From Emticicia agri (GTDB lineage Bacteria > Bacteroidota > Bacteroidia > Cytophagales > Spirosomataceae): a stretch of 64,000 bases of DNA. The stretch is taken from assembly GCF_004168285.1 (NCBI RefSeq), contig NZ_SEWF01000024.1, positions 43,378 to 107,377 of the forward strand, given 5' to 3'. The translations under genes and the position numbers were made by a program. Positions 52,872 through 62,259 of this stretch are shown here, piece by piece; position 1 is the first letter of the stretch, and the number at the start of each line of letters is the position of its first letter. The notes below the pieces were generated by a model. That model searched no databases. It saw only the letters and a program-made list of their open reading frames with translations, and had not been told where the DNA came from.

Positions 52872-53465
52872 TTAATATTTAATACACTTGAATGTCAACC
52901 GGTGATAAGGCGTAAGCCCGTTTTGAAGAATGGCATTTCGGTGATGGATGGTAGGATACCCCGCATTTTCATGCCATCGATAAGAGGGAAACTCTAAACT
53001 TAACTCTTCCATCAGATCGTCACGATAGGTCTTGGCTAAAATAGAAGCGGCGGCTATTGACAAAAATTTCTCATCGCCTTTTACAATACAAGTATGCGGA
53101 ATAAGCGGATAAGGCACAAAGCGATTGCCATCTACCAACAAATGTTCCGGCTGAATTTTCAAAGCTTCTACTGCCCGGTGCATCGCTAAAAAACTTGCCT
53201 TTGAAATATTAATTTTATCTATCTCGGCCTCTGTAGCTTTTGCTACATAATAGGCCAGTGCATCTTTTTCTATTTCTGTACGTAGCTTATTGCGTTGTTT
53301 TTTGGTTAGTTGCTTTGAATCATTCAGCAATGAATGTTTATAGTCTTTGGGTAGAATTACTGCTGCTGCCAATACAGGTCCGGCCAGACACCCTCTACCA
53401 GCTTCATCAAGACCTGCTTCTATTACGTGTTTGTTATAGTATGACCAAAGATTTTTCTCTTTCAT
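52872..53465 (-). CDS. rnhB: ribonuclease HII
   Basis: 197 residues. IEAGLDEAGRGCLAGPVLAAAVIL holds the catalytic Asp-Glu pair; LLVDGNRF and SIAAASILAKTYRDDLM carry the remaining acidic residues. It cleaves RNA in RNA-DNA hybrids and removes misincorporated ribonucleotides. The start overlaps the MATE gene stop by four bases (ATGA), so the pair is translationally coupled. The protein is shorter than many homologues but complete in motifs. Confidence 0.94.
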   Translation of the reverse strand: MKEKNLWSYYNKHVIEAGLDEAGRGCLAGPVLAAAVILPKDYKHSLLNDSKQLTKKQRNKLRTEIEKDALAYYVAKATEAEIDKINISKASFLAMHRAVEALKIQPEHLLVDGNRFVPYPLIPHTCIVKGDEKFLSIAAASILAKTYRDDLMEELSLEFPSYRWHENAGYPTIHHRNAILQNGLTPYHRLTFKCIKY

Positions 53466-54850
53466 GCACCTGCTGTTTCTAAAGAATACTGTTCAGATTT
53501 TTTCATTTTACCTACCATATAATAAAAGCGTGAAGTAAGCAAAATAGCCGACATAGTTAAGCCTGCAAATAACCCTATCCAAATGCCGATAGCATCTTGT
53601 TTCAGAGTGAAGCCTAAGAAATAACCTAATGGCAAAGCTACAACCCAATAAGCAAACATGGTAATCCAGGTCGGAATATTTACATCGGCAATGCCCCTAA
53701 GAATACCCAAGGCTACTACCTGTATGCCATCTGACAACTGAAAAACGGCCGCTATGAGCATCAGTCTGACTGCTATTTTTACTACCTCAGGGTCTGAAAT
53801 ATATAAGCCTATTAAAAACCTGTCCAGGCCAATCATTAAAAACATCATTAAGGTCATAAAAGCTATGACCAGCAATAATGCTACATTGCCTGACATTTTT
53901 ATTTTCTGAATATTTTTTAATCCTCTACCCTCACCTACCCTTATACCACCTGCCACACCCAGGCCTGCAGCCATCATATAAGTTACAGATGCCACATTTA
54001 TAGCAATCTGATGAGCCGCCAGTTGATTCTCGCCCAACCATCCCATCATTATGACTGCTAACGAAAAAGCAGCTATTTCAAAGAAAAACTGTAAACCACT
54101 TGGCACTCCGATTTTAAAAATATACTTCACTAAATCACTTACAGGTAGTGGATTATATTTCCGGTTAAGGTATTTTCTGAATGCTTTGGCTTTATACAAA
54201 TATGCCAGCATTGCTATCACCATCAATATTCTTGTAAAAAGTGTAGAAACAGCCGCACCATTGAGCCCCATAGCCGGAAAACCAAGATAGCCATTAATAA
54301 GTATGGCATTGAATACAAAGTTGAAGACAAGCCCGAGTATAGTAATAATCATGGCTACATATGTACGCGACAATCCATCTGATAATTGCTTGGAAGCAAT
54401 AAACAGAAAAGTAAAAAAGCTTGATACAATAATGATACCCATGAAAGTAGGGGACTTGGCATTGATTTCGGCAGATTGCTGAAAAATATCAAAAAAGTAA
54501 ACACAAATAAACCCTATCGCTCCCAATATCAGTCCGAACCAAACGGCAGCCCACCAACCTGCTCTGAACAGACGATTGACTTCCGGTATATTTCGTTCTG
54601 CTTTGGCTTTAGATATCAATGGTGCTACAACCGCAAGTCCTCCGATGCCAATAGACGAAATCACAAAAGCAATAGAGTTGGCAATGCCTGCCACACCCAG
54701 GCCTATTTTACCTAAATAGTGGCCTACCATAATGTTGTCGGTTACCCCCATAAGAATACTGCCTAACTGAGCCACTATAATGGGTATAGCCAACGATAAA
54801 GTTTTACTTGTTTCTTCTTTAAAAGAAGCAGATAATAGATTTACTTTCAT
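53462..54850 (-). CDS. MATE-family efflux transporter
   Basis: 462 residues from the ATG at 54850; the frame extends upstream to a GTG at 54937, but that stretch (MPVFRSSAKDYCTTN...) is not MATE-like. About 12 membrane segments in two homologous halves, with LAIPIIVAQLGSILMGVTDNIMVGHYLG at the start and GLGVAGGIRVGEGRG in the second half, as in NorM/DinF-type MATE proteins. It exports cationic drugs or metabolites driven by Na+ or H+. Coupled to rnhB. Confidence 0.93.
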   Translation of the reverse strand: MKVNLLSASFKEETSKTLSLAIPIIVAQLGSILMGVTDNIMVGHYLGKIGLGVAGIANSIAFVISSIGIGGLAVVAPLISKAKAERNIPEVNRLFRAGWWAAVWFGLILGAIGFICVYFFDIFQQSAEINAKSPTFMGIIIVSSFFTFLFIASKQLSDGLSRTYVAMIITILGLVFNFVFNAILINGYLGFPAMGLNGAAVSTLFTRILMVIAMLAYLYKAKAFRKYLNRKYNPLPVSDLVKYIFKIGVPSGLQFFFEIAAFSLAVIMMGWLGENQLAAHQIAINVASVTYMMAAGLGVAGGIRVGEGRGLKNIQKIKMSGNVALLLVIAFMTLMMFLMIGLDRFLIGLYISDPEVVKIAVRLMLIAAVFQLSDGIQVVALGILRGIADVNIPTWITMFAYWVVALPLGYFLGFTLKQDAIGIWIGLFAGLTMSAILLTSRFYYMVGKMKKSEQYSLETAGA

Positions 54851-55310
54851 AGCTTTTGAAGGAAATAGCAAGCCTGATTTTGCCAAATTTGCGTTTGTTG
54901 TACAATAATCTTTAGCAGAAGACCTAAAGACAGGCACACTTTTTCAGGAATTAAATGTTTGTTGTGGGAAGCGTAGACCTTATATCTTAACCCATAAAAA
55001 TAGTATGTCTTCTTAAATAACATTGACTCAAGAAAAAAGATTTAATGTTTACAAAAAAATTTTCACCTGAACCTAAATCGGTTTAGTAACTTGTATTGTG
55101 AAATACAACAAACTTTTATATATGATATTTATCGTGAGAGATAATAAACAAAAATCTTCTTTAAGAAAAATATACAATTTTATAAAAAAATTTTCAATTG
55201 ACAATACTCTCACTATCAGCTATTTATAAATTTTAATAAAATTTTAAATCTTCAAATCTCACAATTTTTTTATAGATTTGCGCCTTCATTATTTAAACAA
55301 GGGAATTTGT
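54851..55310. other. AT-rich divergent promoter region between MATE and plsY
   Basis: About 460 bp without a gene. It contains a hairpin ttgtatt-gtga-aatacaa near 55092-55109 and a TAGATTTG box at 55273-55280 that fits TAnnTTTG and would start plsY transcription about 25-30 bp before its ATG. No RNA gene was recognised. Confidence 0.45.
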
Positions 55311-55922
55311 ATGATTATGATGGGCGTTGTAATTGCCTATTTGTTAGGGTCTATCCCTACGGCTGTTTGGTATGGTAGAATCTTTCATGGAATAGACGTT
55401 CGTCAGCATGGAAGTGGTAATGCAGGAGCAACCAACTCTTTACGTACTTTTGGCCGAAAAGCAGGCATTATCGTTCTTATCATCGACTTCCTCAAAGGCT
55501 TTCTTGCTGTGCTTGCTGCAAGTTTTTTGTTTCCTGATACCACCAGATATTTACCAATGCTCATGGGGCTTGCTGCTGTAATCGGGCACCTTTACCCGGT
55601 TTTTGCTCAATTCAGAGGTGGCAAAGGCGTAGCAACCGCATTAGGTGTGATAGCAGCGTCTTTTCCGATGACTGTGATTATATGCATGGTGGTTTTCTTT
55701 ATCATTGTTTTTCTTACCAGATACGTTTCTTTAGGTTCTATGATAGGTGCTTTGGCTTTTCCTGTACAGATTGCATTGAACGTGTGGCAGGTAAACCCTA
55801 ATCGAGACCCCTATTATATTGCTTTTGCCGCTGCGTTGTTCCTTATTCTGGTATTTACTCACCGCCATAATATTCAGCGTTTAATGAAAGGAACCGAAAA
55901 TAAATTCGGTACTAAGAAATAA
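55311..55922 (+). CDS. plsY: glycerol-3-phosphate acyltransferase PlsY
   Basis: 203 residues from the ATG at 55311, with a possible upstream start at 55278 that is not family-like. Motifs: YLLGSIPTAVWYG, HGSGNAGATNSLRTFGRKAG, HLYPVFAQFRGGKGVATALG and LTRYVSLGSMIGALAFP, with five or so membrane segments. It acylates glycerol-3-phosphate using acyl-phosphate, the first step of bacterial phospholipid synthesis. In the same genome, the GGGP-synthase family protein at 14884-15663 uses the opposite glycerol-phosphate stereoisomer. Confidence 0.94.
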   Translation: MIMMGVVIAYLLGSIPTAVWYGRIFHGIDVRQHGSGNAGATNSLRTFGRKAGIIVLIIDFLKGFLAVLAASFLFPDTTRYLPMLMGLAAVIGHLYPVFAQFRGGKGVATALGVIAASFPMTVIICMVVFFIIVFLTRYVSLGSMIGALAFPVQIALNVWQVNPNRDPYYIAFAAALFLILVFTHRHNIQRLMKGTENKFGTKK

Positions 55923-56056
55923 ATCACCCTTTCTAAAATTGTATTCTCTCCATCAATTACTTTACTTTGTAGTACAGAAAAGATATTTTTTTGCTTTTAT
56001 TTATCAACAAGTAATACGCTTGCCCGATATACCCGGGCAAACAATAACACATATAT

Positions 56057-57436
56057 ATGAGTACCTATATAGACCAGAACAAAGACCGTTTTTTAAATGA
56101 GTTGTTTGATTTTCTAAGGATTCCGTCTGTCAGTGCCGATTCTAAATTTCAGCCTGACATGATTCGTGCAGCCGAATATATTAAAGAAAAATTATTAGCC
56201 GCCGGACTTGATACAGCCGAAATTGTGCCTACTGCCGGACACCCGGTAGTATATGCCGAAAAAATTGTAGATACAGCTTTACCGACTATTCTCGTTTATG
56301 GACACTACGACGTTCAACCTGCCGACCCTTACGAATTATGGGATTCTCCGCCGTTTGAGCCTACTATCAAAAAGACAAAAATACACCCCGAAGGGGCTAT
56401 TTTTGCCCGTGGATCCTGCGATGATAAAGGGCAGATTTATATGCACGTAAAAGCCATTGAAATGATGCTGGCCGATGGAAATCTGCCTTGCAATGTAAAG
56501 ATTATGTTTGAGGGAGAGGAAGAAGTGGGCTCTGAGCATCTGGGTACTTTTGTAAAAGAAAACAAAGAAAAACTGAAAGCCGATGTCATTCTTATTTCTG
56601 ATACTTCAATTATTGCCAACGATATTCCATCAGTAGAAACAGGTCTACGTGGATTAACTTATATGGAAGTATCAGTTACCGGGCCGAACCGTGATTTACA
56701 CTCGGGGGTATATGGCGGGGCAGTAGCCAATCCGGTAAATGTATTGTGTCAGATGATTGCCTCTTTGCATGATGCTGACGGAAAAATAACTGTGAAAGGT
56801 TTTTATGATAAAGTAGCCGAGCTGACTCAGGAAGAAAGAGATGCTTTAGAAGCAGCACCATTTGATTTAGAAGATTATAAAGCTGATTTGGCTATTGCCG
56901 AAGTAACAGGCGAAAAAGGGTATACCACTCGTGAGCGTGCTTCTATTCGCCCTACTTTAGATGTAAATGGTATCTGGGGAGGCTATACAGGAGAAGGTTC
57001 AAAGACTGTTTTACCCTCGAAAGCCTTTGCTAAAATATCGATGCGTCTGGTACCGGATCAGGACTGGGAAGAAATAGCCGAACTATTTGACGCCCATTTC
57101 AAAGCCATTGCACCACCTACAGTGAAGGTAACGGTTACACGCCATCATGGAGGGCAACCTTATGTTACGCCAACCGAATCGGCAGGCTATAAAGCCGCTA
57201 TGTTAGCAATGGAAGAAGCCTATGGCAAAAAACCTGTACCAACCCGTGGTGGTGGAAGTATTCCGATTGTAGCATTATTCGAAAAAGAATTAGGCTTAAA
57301 ATCTATCTTGTTTGGTTTTGGACTTGATTCTGATGCGCTACACTCACCAAACGAACATTATGGGCTGGTTAATTTTTTTAAGGGTATCGAAACTATTCCT
57401 TTGTTTTATAAGCATTACGCAGCCTTAATGAAATAA
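56057..57436 (+). CDS. M20-family dipeptidase
   Basis: 459 residues. Metal ligands: LVYGHYDVQPADPYELW (His, Asp), GSCDDKGQIYMHVKAIE (bridging Asp), MFEGEEEVGSEHLG (catalytic and ligand Glu), and FGLDSDALHSPNEHYGL (His near the C-terminus). The long insertion with GLRGLTYMEVSVTGPNRDLHSGVYGG is the dimerisation/lid domain of CNDP-type dipeptidases. It hydrolyses dipeptides in the cytosol. The next gene starts 6 bp later, so they are co-transcribed. Confidence 0.93.
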   Translation: MSTYIDQNKDRFLNELFDFLRIPSVSADSKFQPDMIRAAEYIKEKLLAAGLDTAEIVPTAGHPVVYAEKIVDTALPTILVYGHYDVQPADPYELWDSPPFEPTIKKTKIHPEGAIFARGSCDDKGQIYMHVKAIEMMLADGNLPCNVKIMFEGEEEVGSEHLGTFVKENKEKLKADVILISDTSIIANDIPSVETGLRGLTYMEVSVTGPNRDLHSGVYGGAVANPVNVLCQMIASLHDADGKITVKGFYDKVAELTQEERDALEAAPFDLEDYKADLAIAEVTGEKGYTTRERASIRPTLDVNGIWGGYTGEGSKTVLPSKAFAKISMRLVPDQDWEEIAELFDAHFKAIAPPTVKVTVTRHHGGQPYVTPTESAGYKAAMLAMEEAYGKKPVPTRGGGSIPIVALFEKELGLKSILFGFGLDSDALHSPNEHYGLVNFFKGIETIPLFYKHYAALMK

Positions 57437-57442
57437 GTTATC

Positions 57443-58831
57443 ATGATGGATACACAAGCGAAGCAAATCGTTTTTGAGCAGTTACAGCAACTATTACACG
57501 ACCGTATTATAGACAATGAAACTATTCGGAACGAACATGGGGTTGGATTTAGTTATCATGCCTGCACCCCGCCCGATTATGTGGTGTATCCATCTTCTAC
57601 TGAAGAAATCTCTGAAATTGTCAAGATTTGTGCCACTCATCAGATATCCATTATCCCATTTGGCGCAGGCACTTCTGTAGAGGGGCATATATTGGCTTTG
57701 AAAGGCGGTGTTTGCATAGACCTCCGGTTGATGAATCAGATGCTGGAAATCAATCAGGCAGATATGTACGCTACCATTCAGCCCGGTGTTACCCGCAACC
57801 AGTTAGATGAAGCATTACAGGGTAGCGGCTTCTTCTTTCCGATTGGCCCGGGTGTAAATGCTACTCTGGGCGGTATGGCAAGCACCCGTGCATCAGGGAC
57901 CAATGCCGTGCGATATGGCACCATGAAAGAAAATGTACTATCGCTTGAAGTGGTATTAGCTAACGGACAAATTATCAGAACCGGAAGCAAAGCCAAAAAA
58001 TCTTCGGCAGGGTACGACCTCACCCATCTTTTTGTAGGAGCAGAAGGTACACTTGGGGTGATTACTGAATTAACTATTAAACTCCATAGTTATCCGCAAG
58101 CCATCTATGCGGCGGTTTGTTCTTTCCCCACAGTAGAAGCGGCAGTGAATACGGCTATTCAGACTATTCAGAAAGGAATACCAATGGCTAAAATCGAATT
58201 GTTAGATGCGCAGATGATGACAGCTATCAACTGCTATTCTGCCCTGAGTTATGCCGAAGTACCCACACTTTTCTTAGAATTTCATGGTTCACAGACCGAA
58301 TTAGAAGAGCAAATTACACAAGTAGAAGCCATTGCTCATAGTTTTGATGCGAATGAGTTTATCTGGGAGAAAGACGAAGCCGCCCGTATTAAACTATGGC
58401 GTGCCCGTACCGATGCCGCTCCTGCCTCTGTAGCGTTGCGAAAAGATGGACAATTGATGTCAACCGATGTTTGTGTACCGATTTCAAGATTAGCGAAATG
58501 TATTACTGAAACCCAGAAAGATATTCAGGAAACGGATATATATGCACCCATCCTGGGGCATGTAGGTGATGGGAATTTTCATCTGACGATTGTAATTGAC
58601 CCGAATGACCCGGAAGAATTTGAGAAAGCCAAAGCCCTTAATAAGCGGTTAGTAAAACGTGCTTTAGCAATGGAAGGTACCTGCACAGGCGAACATGGGA
58701 TAGGGATAGGTAAATTATCTTATATGACCTTGGAACATGGTAAAGCCATACATACAATGTGGGCTATCAAGCAAGCGCTCGACCCTCTTAATCTCATGAA
58801 TCCTGGCAAGCTACTGCCATCACTTGATTAA
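57443..58831 (+). CDS. FAD-linked D-lactate/glycolate dehydrogenase (GlcD-type)
   Basis: 462 residues. FAD-binding PCMH domain about 45-225: DYVVYPSSTEEISEIVKIC, IIPFGAGTSVEGHILAL, GPGVNATLGGMASTRASGTNAVRYGTM, GAEGTLGVITELTIKL. The C-terminal FAD_oxidase_C domain shows VCVPISRLAKCI, GHVGDGNFHLTIV and EGTCTGEHGIGIGK, with the metal-binding His residues. It oxidises D-lactate or a related 2-hydroxyacid and passes electrons to quinone or cytochrome. No Fe-S partner (GlcF) is adjacent, as in single-subunit DLD-type enzymes. Confidence 0.9.
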   Translation: MMDTQAKQIVFEQLQQLLHDRIIDNETIRNEHGVGFSYHACTPPDYVVYPSSTEEISEIVKICATHQISIIPFGAGTSVEGHILALKGGVCIDLRLMNQMLEINQADMYATIQPGVTRNQLDEALQGSGFFFPIGPGVNATLGGMASTRASGTNAVRYGTMKENVLSLEVVLANGQIIRTGSKAKKSSAGYDLTHLFVGAEGTLGVITELTIKLHSYPQAIYAAVCSFPTVEAAVNTAIQTIQKGIPMAKIELLDAQMMTAINCYSALSYAEVPTLFLEFHGSQTELEEQITQVEAIAHSFDANEFIWEKDEAARIKLWRARTDAAPASVALRKDGQLMSTDVCVPISRLAKCITETQKDIQETDIYAPILGHVGDGNFHLTIVIDPNDPEEFEKAKALNKRLVKRALAMEGTCTGEHGIGIGKLSYMTLEHGKAIHTMWAIKQALDPLNLMNPGKLLPSLD

Positions 58832-58935
58832 TTTCTCTTAGCCACTATCTCCATCAAAGTTTATTGTTCCGACAGTCGTAATAAATAAATTTTATTATAA
58901 ACTTTGCAAATGTTTCATTGACTCCCCTCAAACCT

Positions 58936-60054
58936 ATGAAAACTTTTCTTTGTGTGCTGTTATTTGTTCAGATTTGTTTTGCGCAAACACCCAATTTCGT
59001 TCCTCAAACCATTGACAATCAGGTAAGTATTGGCTATGGTTTAGCCATTGGCGATGTAGACGGAGATAAAAAACCGGATATATTAATGGCCGACCAGAAA
59101 CAGTTTGTCTGGTACAGGAACGGAGACTGGAAACGTTTTGTGATGATTGAGAACCTGACAGCCCGTGACAATGTTTGTATTGCCGCAAGAGATATAGACG
59201 GCGATGGAAAAGTAGAAGTAGCTGTTGGTGCCAACTGGAATCCGGGCGAGACAAACGACCTTAGTAAGTCGGGTTCGGTTCATTACCTGATTCGTCCTGC
59301 CGACCCTACACAAAAATGGGAAGCCGTTGAATTGCATCATGAAGTAACCATTCACCGGATGAAATGGGTAAAAACCGGAAATACCTACCAGTTGGTAGTT
59401 GTGCCGCTACATGGATTAGGAAACAAAAATGGCGAAGGCGCAGGTGTAAAAATATGGGGATATAACATGCCCAAAAATCCTAAAACCGAATGGAAGCGAA
59501 CCTTGATTGATTCGACTATGCACCTGACACATAATTTTGAGATAAAAGAAGATAAAAATACTACCTGGCTTACTATTGGCGGAAAAGAAGGCTTGCGAAC
59601 CTATCAGTACATAGATAAGTGGGAAAAATCGGGCAAAACGCATGAAAATATGCAGATAGGAGAAGTAAAATATACAGAAGTGAGCAAAAATGGCTATTTT
59701 GCAACCGTTCAGCCCATGCACGGCAATAAACTGGTATGGGTAAGCCCTACGAAAGAACCTGTTGTGCTGAACGAAAACCTGAGTCAGGGGCATGCCCTTG
59801 CTTTAGCCGACTTTCTGAAATTAGGCAGACCACAAATAGCCGTAGGCTGGCGTGAACCTAACAAAGATAAAAAAGTAGGCATCAGATTTTATATCCCTGA
59901 TAAAACACTATCGCAATGGAGCGAATATACAATAGATGATAACACGATGGCTTGTGAAGATATGCAAAGTGCCGATTTAGATGGTGATGGTAAGATAGAT
60001 TTAATTGCTGCAGGAAGAGCCTCTAAAAACCTGATTATTTATTGGAATAAGTAA
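58936..60054 (+). CDS. secreted FG-GAP/VCBS-repeat protein
   Basis: About 372 residues from the ATG at 58936 (MKTFLCVLLFVQICFAQ signal peptide). Calcium-binding FG-GAP/VCBS motifs: GLAIGDVDGDKKPDILMAD, AARDIDGDGKVEVAVGA and SADLDGDGKIDLIAAGR, spread over a propeller-like repeat architecture. No enzymatic motif. Likely a secreted or surface beta-propeller protein for binding carbohydrate or protein. It ends immediately before palindromic repeat family A copy 3. Confidence 0.88.
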   Translation: MKTFLCVLLFVQICFAQTPNFVPQTIDNQVSIGYGLAIGDVDGDKKPDILMADQKQFVWYRNGDWKRFVMIENLTARDNVCIAARDIDGDGKVEVAVGANWNPGETNDLSKSGSVHYLIRPADPTQKWEAVELHHEVTIHRMKWVKTGNTYQLVVVPLHGLGNKNGEGAGVKIWGYNMPKNPKTEWKRTLIDSTMHLTHNFEIKEDKNTTWLTIGGKEGLRTYQYIDKWEKSGKTHENMQIGEVKYTEVSKNGYFATVQPMHGNKLVWVSPTKEPVVLNENLSQGHALALADFLKLGRPQIAVGWREPNKDKKVGIRFYIPDKTLSQWSEYTIDDNTMACEDMQSADLDGDGKIDLIAAGRASKNLIIYWNK

Positions 60055-60056
60055 TT

Positions 60057-60188
60057 GTATGCGGTACGCCGCCCGCACGATTTTTACGGTTCGTCGCTAC
60101 GGAAATCGTCAACACGTTAAGTTGAATACATTTATATTATTATTGCTTTTAACGACGCTTTCGACGATTTAAAAAATCGTGATACATA
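60057..60188. repeat. palindromic repeat, family A copy 3
   Basis: Starts tgtatgcggtacgccgc and ends acgatttaaaaaatcgtgatacata. The gcggtacgccgc block is the inverse of the gcggcgtaccgc block in the 20121-20250 copy, and acgatttaaaaaatcgt is identical in both. It fills the gap between the VCBS gene and murQ, starting 3 bp after a stop codon. Other internal arms (gacgatttttacgg, cggaaatcgtc) are imperfect. Confidence 0.7.
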
Positions 60189-60214
60189 AAACAAAACTAC
60201 TATAAAACTTAATT

Positions 60215-61036
60215 ATGTCTCTTGGCTTAGAAAAACTGGCAACAGAATCAAGTTCGCATTATGATAATCTTGAAAAGATGTCGGTGCGGGAATTACTGGT
60301 AAATATCAATAATGAAGATAAGACAGTACCTCATGCTGTCGAAAAGTGTATTCCGCAAATTGAAGCTTTAGTGAGTCAGATAGTACCCCGCATGAAAGCA
60401 GGCGGCAGAATTTTTTATATCGGTGCCGGAACAAGCGGTCGCTTAGGAATAGTAGATGCTTCCGAATGTCCTCCTACTTTTGGTGTCCCGCATGGCATGG
60501 TAGTAGGTATAATGGCTGGTGGCGATAAAGCCATCAGAAAAGCTGTTGAAAATGCTGAAGATGATATAGAACAGGCGTGGATAGATTTAGAGAAATATAA
60601 AATCAACGAAAAAGACACTTTAATTGGCATTGCTGCTTCTGGTCGTACACCTTATGTGGTAGGAGGTTTAAGAACAGCCCGTCAGCATGGAATCCTGACC
60701 GGTTGTGTGGTTTGTAATACCGGAAGTGCCATAGCCGCCGAGGCAGAATACCCTGTTGAAGCCGTAGTAGGACCGGAGTTTGTAACAGGTAGTACACGCA
60801 TGAAAGCAGGCACTGCCCAGAAATTAGTATTGAATATGATTTCTACCTCTGTGATGATTCAACTGGGAAGAGTAAGAGGAAACAAAATGGTAGATATGCA
60901 ATTAACCAACCTCAAACTCATTGAAAGAGCTACCCGAATGGTGATGAACGAACTGAAAATCCCACACGACGAAGCTCATGCCCTGGTACTTCAATATGGC
61001 AGTGTTAGAAATGCGATAGATAATTATAAGAATTGA
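60215..61036 (+). CDS. murQ: N-acetylmuramic acid 6-phosphate etherase
   Basis: 273 residues, slightly shorter than the usual 295-305. The SIS domain motifs are complete: RIFYIGAGTSGRLGIVDASECPPTFGVP, DTLIGIAASGRTPYVVGGLRTAR and FVTGSTRMKAGTAQKLVLNMIST. The acid-base Glu falls in DASECPP. It cleaves the lactyl ether of MurNAc-6-phosphate to GlcNAc-6-phosphate, following AnmK. The C-terminal substrate-binding helices are shortened. Confidence 0.94.
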   Translation: MSLGLEKLATESSSHYDNLEKMSVRELLVNINNEDKTVPHAVEKCIPQIEALVSQIVPRMKAGGRIFYIGAGTSGRLGIVDASECPPTFGVPHGMVVGIMAGGDKAIRKAVENAEDDIEQAWIDLEKYKINEKDTLIGIAASGRTPYVVGGLRTARQHGILTGCVVCNTGSAIAAEAEYPVEAVVGPEFVTGSTRMKAGTAQKLVLNMISTSVMIQLGRVRGNKMVDMQLTNLKLIERATRMVMNELKIPHDEAHALVLQYGSVRNAIDNYKN

Positions 61037-61042
61037 ATGGAA

Positions 61043-61193
61043 ATTGTCTGAACTTTGATTTAACTGATTTTGAGATTACACTGATTTAAATTTATTGATT
61101 TATAATCACTAAACTTAATTGCTAAATACATTAACAATTTTTCTATTTCAATCACTAAAATCATTAAATCAGGTAAATCAGAGTTCAGACAAT
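61043..61193. repeat. 151-bp inverted-repeat element between murQ and batA-like gene
   Basis: attgtctgaactttgattt (from 61043) and aaatcagagttcagacaat (to 61193) are inverted with one mismatch in 19, and the wider arms (61043-61070 / 61166-61193) also match imperfectly, including aactgattt / aaatcaggt. The AT-rich centre has no gene. It has the layout of a miniature inverted-repeat element. Confidence 0.65.
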
Positions 61194-61224
61194 CATTCGC
61201 TAATTCACAATTCATCATTAACTC

Positions 61225-62214
61225 ATGTGGGATTGGTTTTCGATAGATTGGCTTACTCCTCAAACCCTGCGTTCGTTCGTTTGGGCTGATAGAATCTATC
61301 TGTATGCCATAGCCGGAATCCCCTTTTTGTTTCTGCTTCGATGGTTATTTTATAACAGAGGTCAGCAAAAATTAGGGTTGTCGTTGAGCAATCCCCAGCT
61401 TAAAACCCGTTTAGTAAGTTATCTGCGTTTTCTCCCCCCTTTGTTTTTCGTATTAGGTATTGCCTGCGTTCTGCTTTCATTGGCTCGTCCGCAACGGGTG
61501 AAAGAAAGTAAGGAACAGTTTTCAGAAGGGATAGATATTATGCTGGCAATGGATATTTCAGAGTCGATGTTAGAAAAAGACCTGAATCCTAACCGACTGG
61601 ATGCCGCAAAAAATGTAGCCCGTGAGTTCATTAAAGGACGTTTCCAAGACCGTATTGGGTTAGTTATTTTCGCCGCCGATTCTTACTCCATTTGTCCGCT
61701 TACCACCGATTATGAGATGCTGAATGAGTATCTGAATGAGATAAACAGTGGCATGATACAAACGTCCGGCACGGCCATCGGGAGCGCTTTAGCTACTTGC
61801 ATTAATCGGTTAAGAGATGTACCGGGTAATAGTAAGGTAGCCATTATTCTAAGCGACGGAGACAACACAGCCGGAACACTCGACCCACTGACAGCGGCAG
61901 ATTTAGCCAAATCGTTCGGCATAAAAGTTTATACCATTCTGGTAGGACGAGACAGCCAGAATGTAAAAGTAGATGAATCTACGCTGAAAAAGATTGCACA
62001 AGAAGGCAACGGGCAATTCTTTACGGCTACTGATAACCAAACTCTCAAAAACATCTTCGTCCAAATCAACCGTCTGGAAAAAGTAAAAATCAAGGATAGT
62101 GTCTACCGCGATGTTGAAGACTTCTATTACATCTACCTCAACTGGGCAGTAGCTTTCTTACTCACCGCCTTCTTTTTTAAGAATACTTTTGTTGGGAATA
62201 TTTTGGAGGATTGA
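61225..62214 (+). CDS. batA: BatA-type VWA-domain membrane protein
   Basis: 329 residues. Two N-terminal membrane helices (IYLYAIAGIPFLFLLRWLF and YLRFLPPLFFVLGIACVLLSLA), then a von Willebrand A domain (about 88-300) with the MIDAS motif DISES near residue 108, TSGTAIGSALATCINRL (metal Thr) and ILSDGDNTAG (metal Asp), and a C-terminal helix (IYLNWAVAFLLTAFFFKN). This is the BatA/BatB layout of the aerotolerance operon. The expected neighbours (MoxR, BatB, TPR protein) are not downstream, where a pseudogene and IS element lie. Confidence 0.88.
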   Translation: MWDWFSIDWLTPQTLRSFVWADRIYLYAIAGIPFLFLLRWLFYNRGQQKLGLSLSNPQLKTRLVSYLRFLPPLFFVLGIACVLLSLARPQRVKESKEQFSEGIDIMLAMDISESMLEKDLNPNRLDAAKNVAREFIKGRFQDRIGLVIFAADSYSICPLTTDYEMLNEYLNEINSGMIQTSGTAIGSALATCINRLRDVPGNSKVAIILSDGDNTAGTLDPLTAADLAKSFGIKVYTILVGRDSQNVKVDESTLKKIAQEGNGQFFTATDNQTLKNIFVQINRLEKVKIKDSVYRDVEDFYYIYLNWAVAFLLTAFFFKNTFVGNILED

Positions 62215-62259
62215 AAATCTATCTTTTATCTTTAGAAAAAGTAATTGATAAGACATATT

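Noticed and set aside
28593..61036. An AmpR-type induction circuit linking AnmK, MurQ and the OXA gene
   Set aside because: No AmpR or AmpG gene is present, and class D genes are not known to use that circuit; the three genes are far apart.
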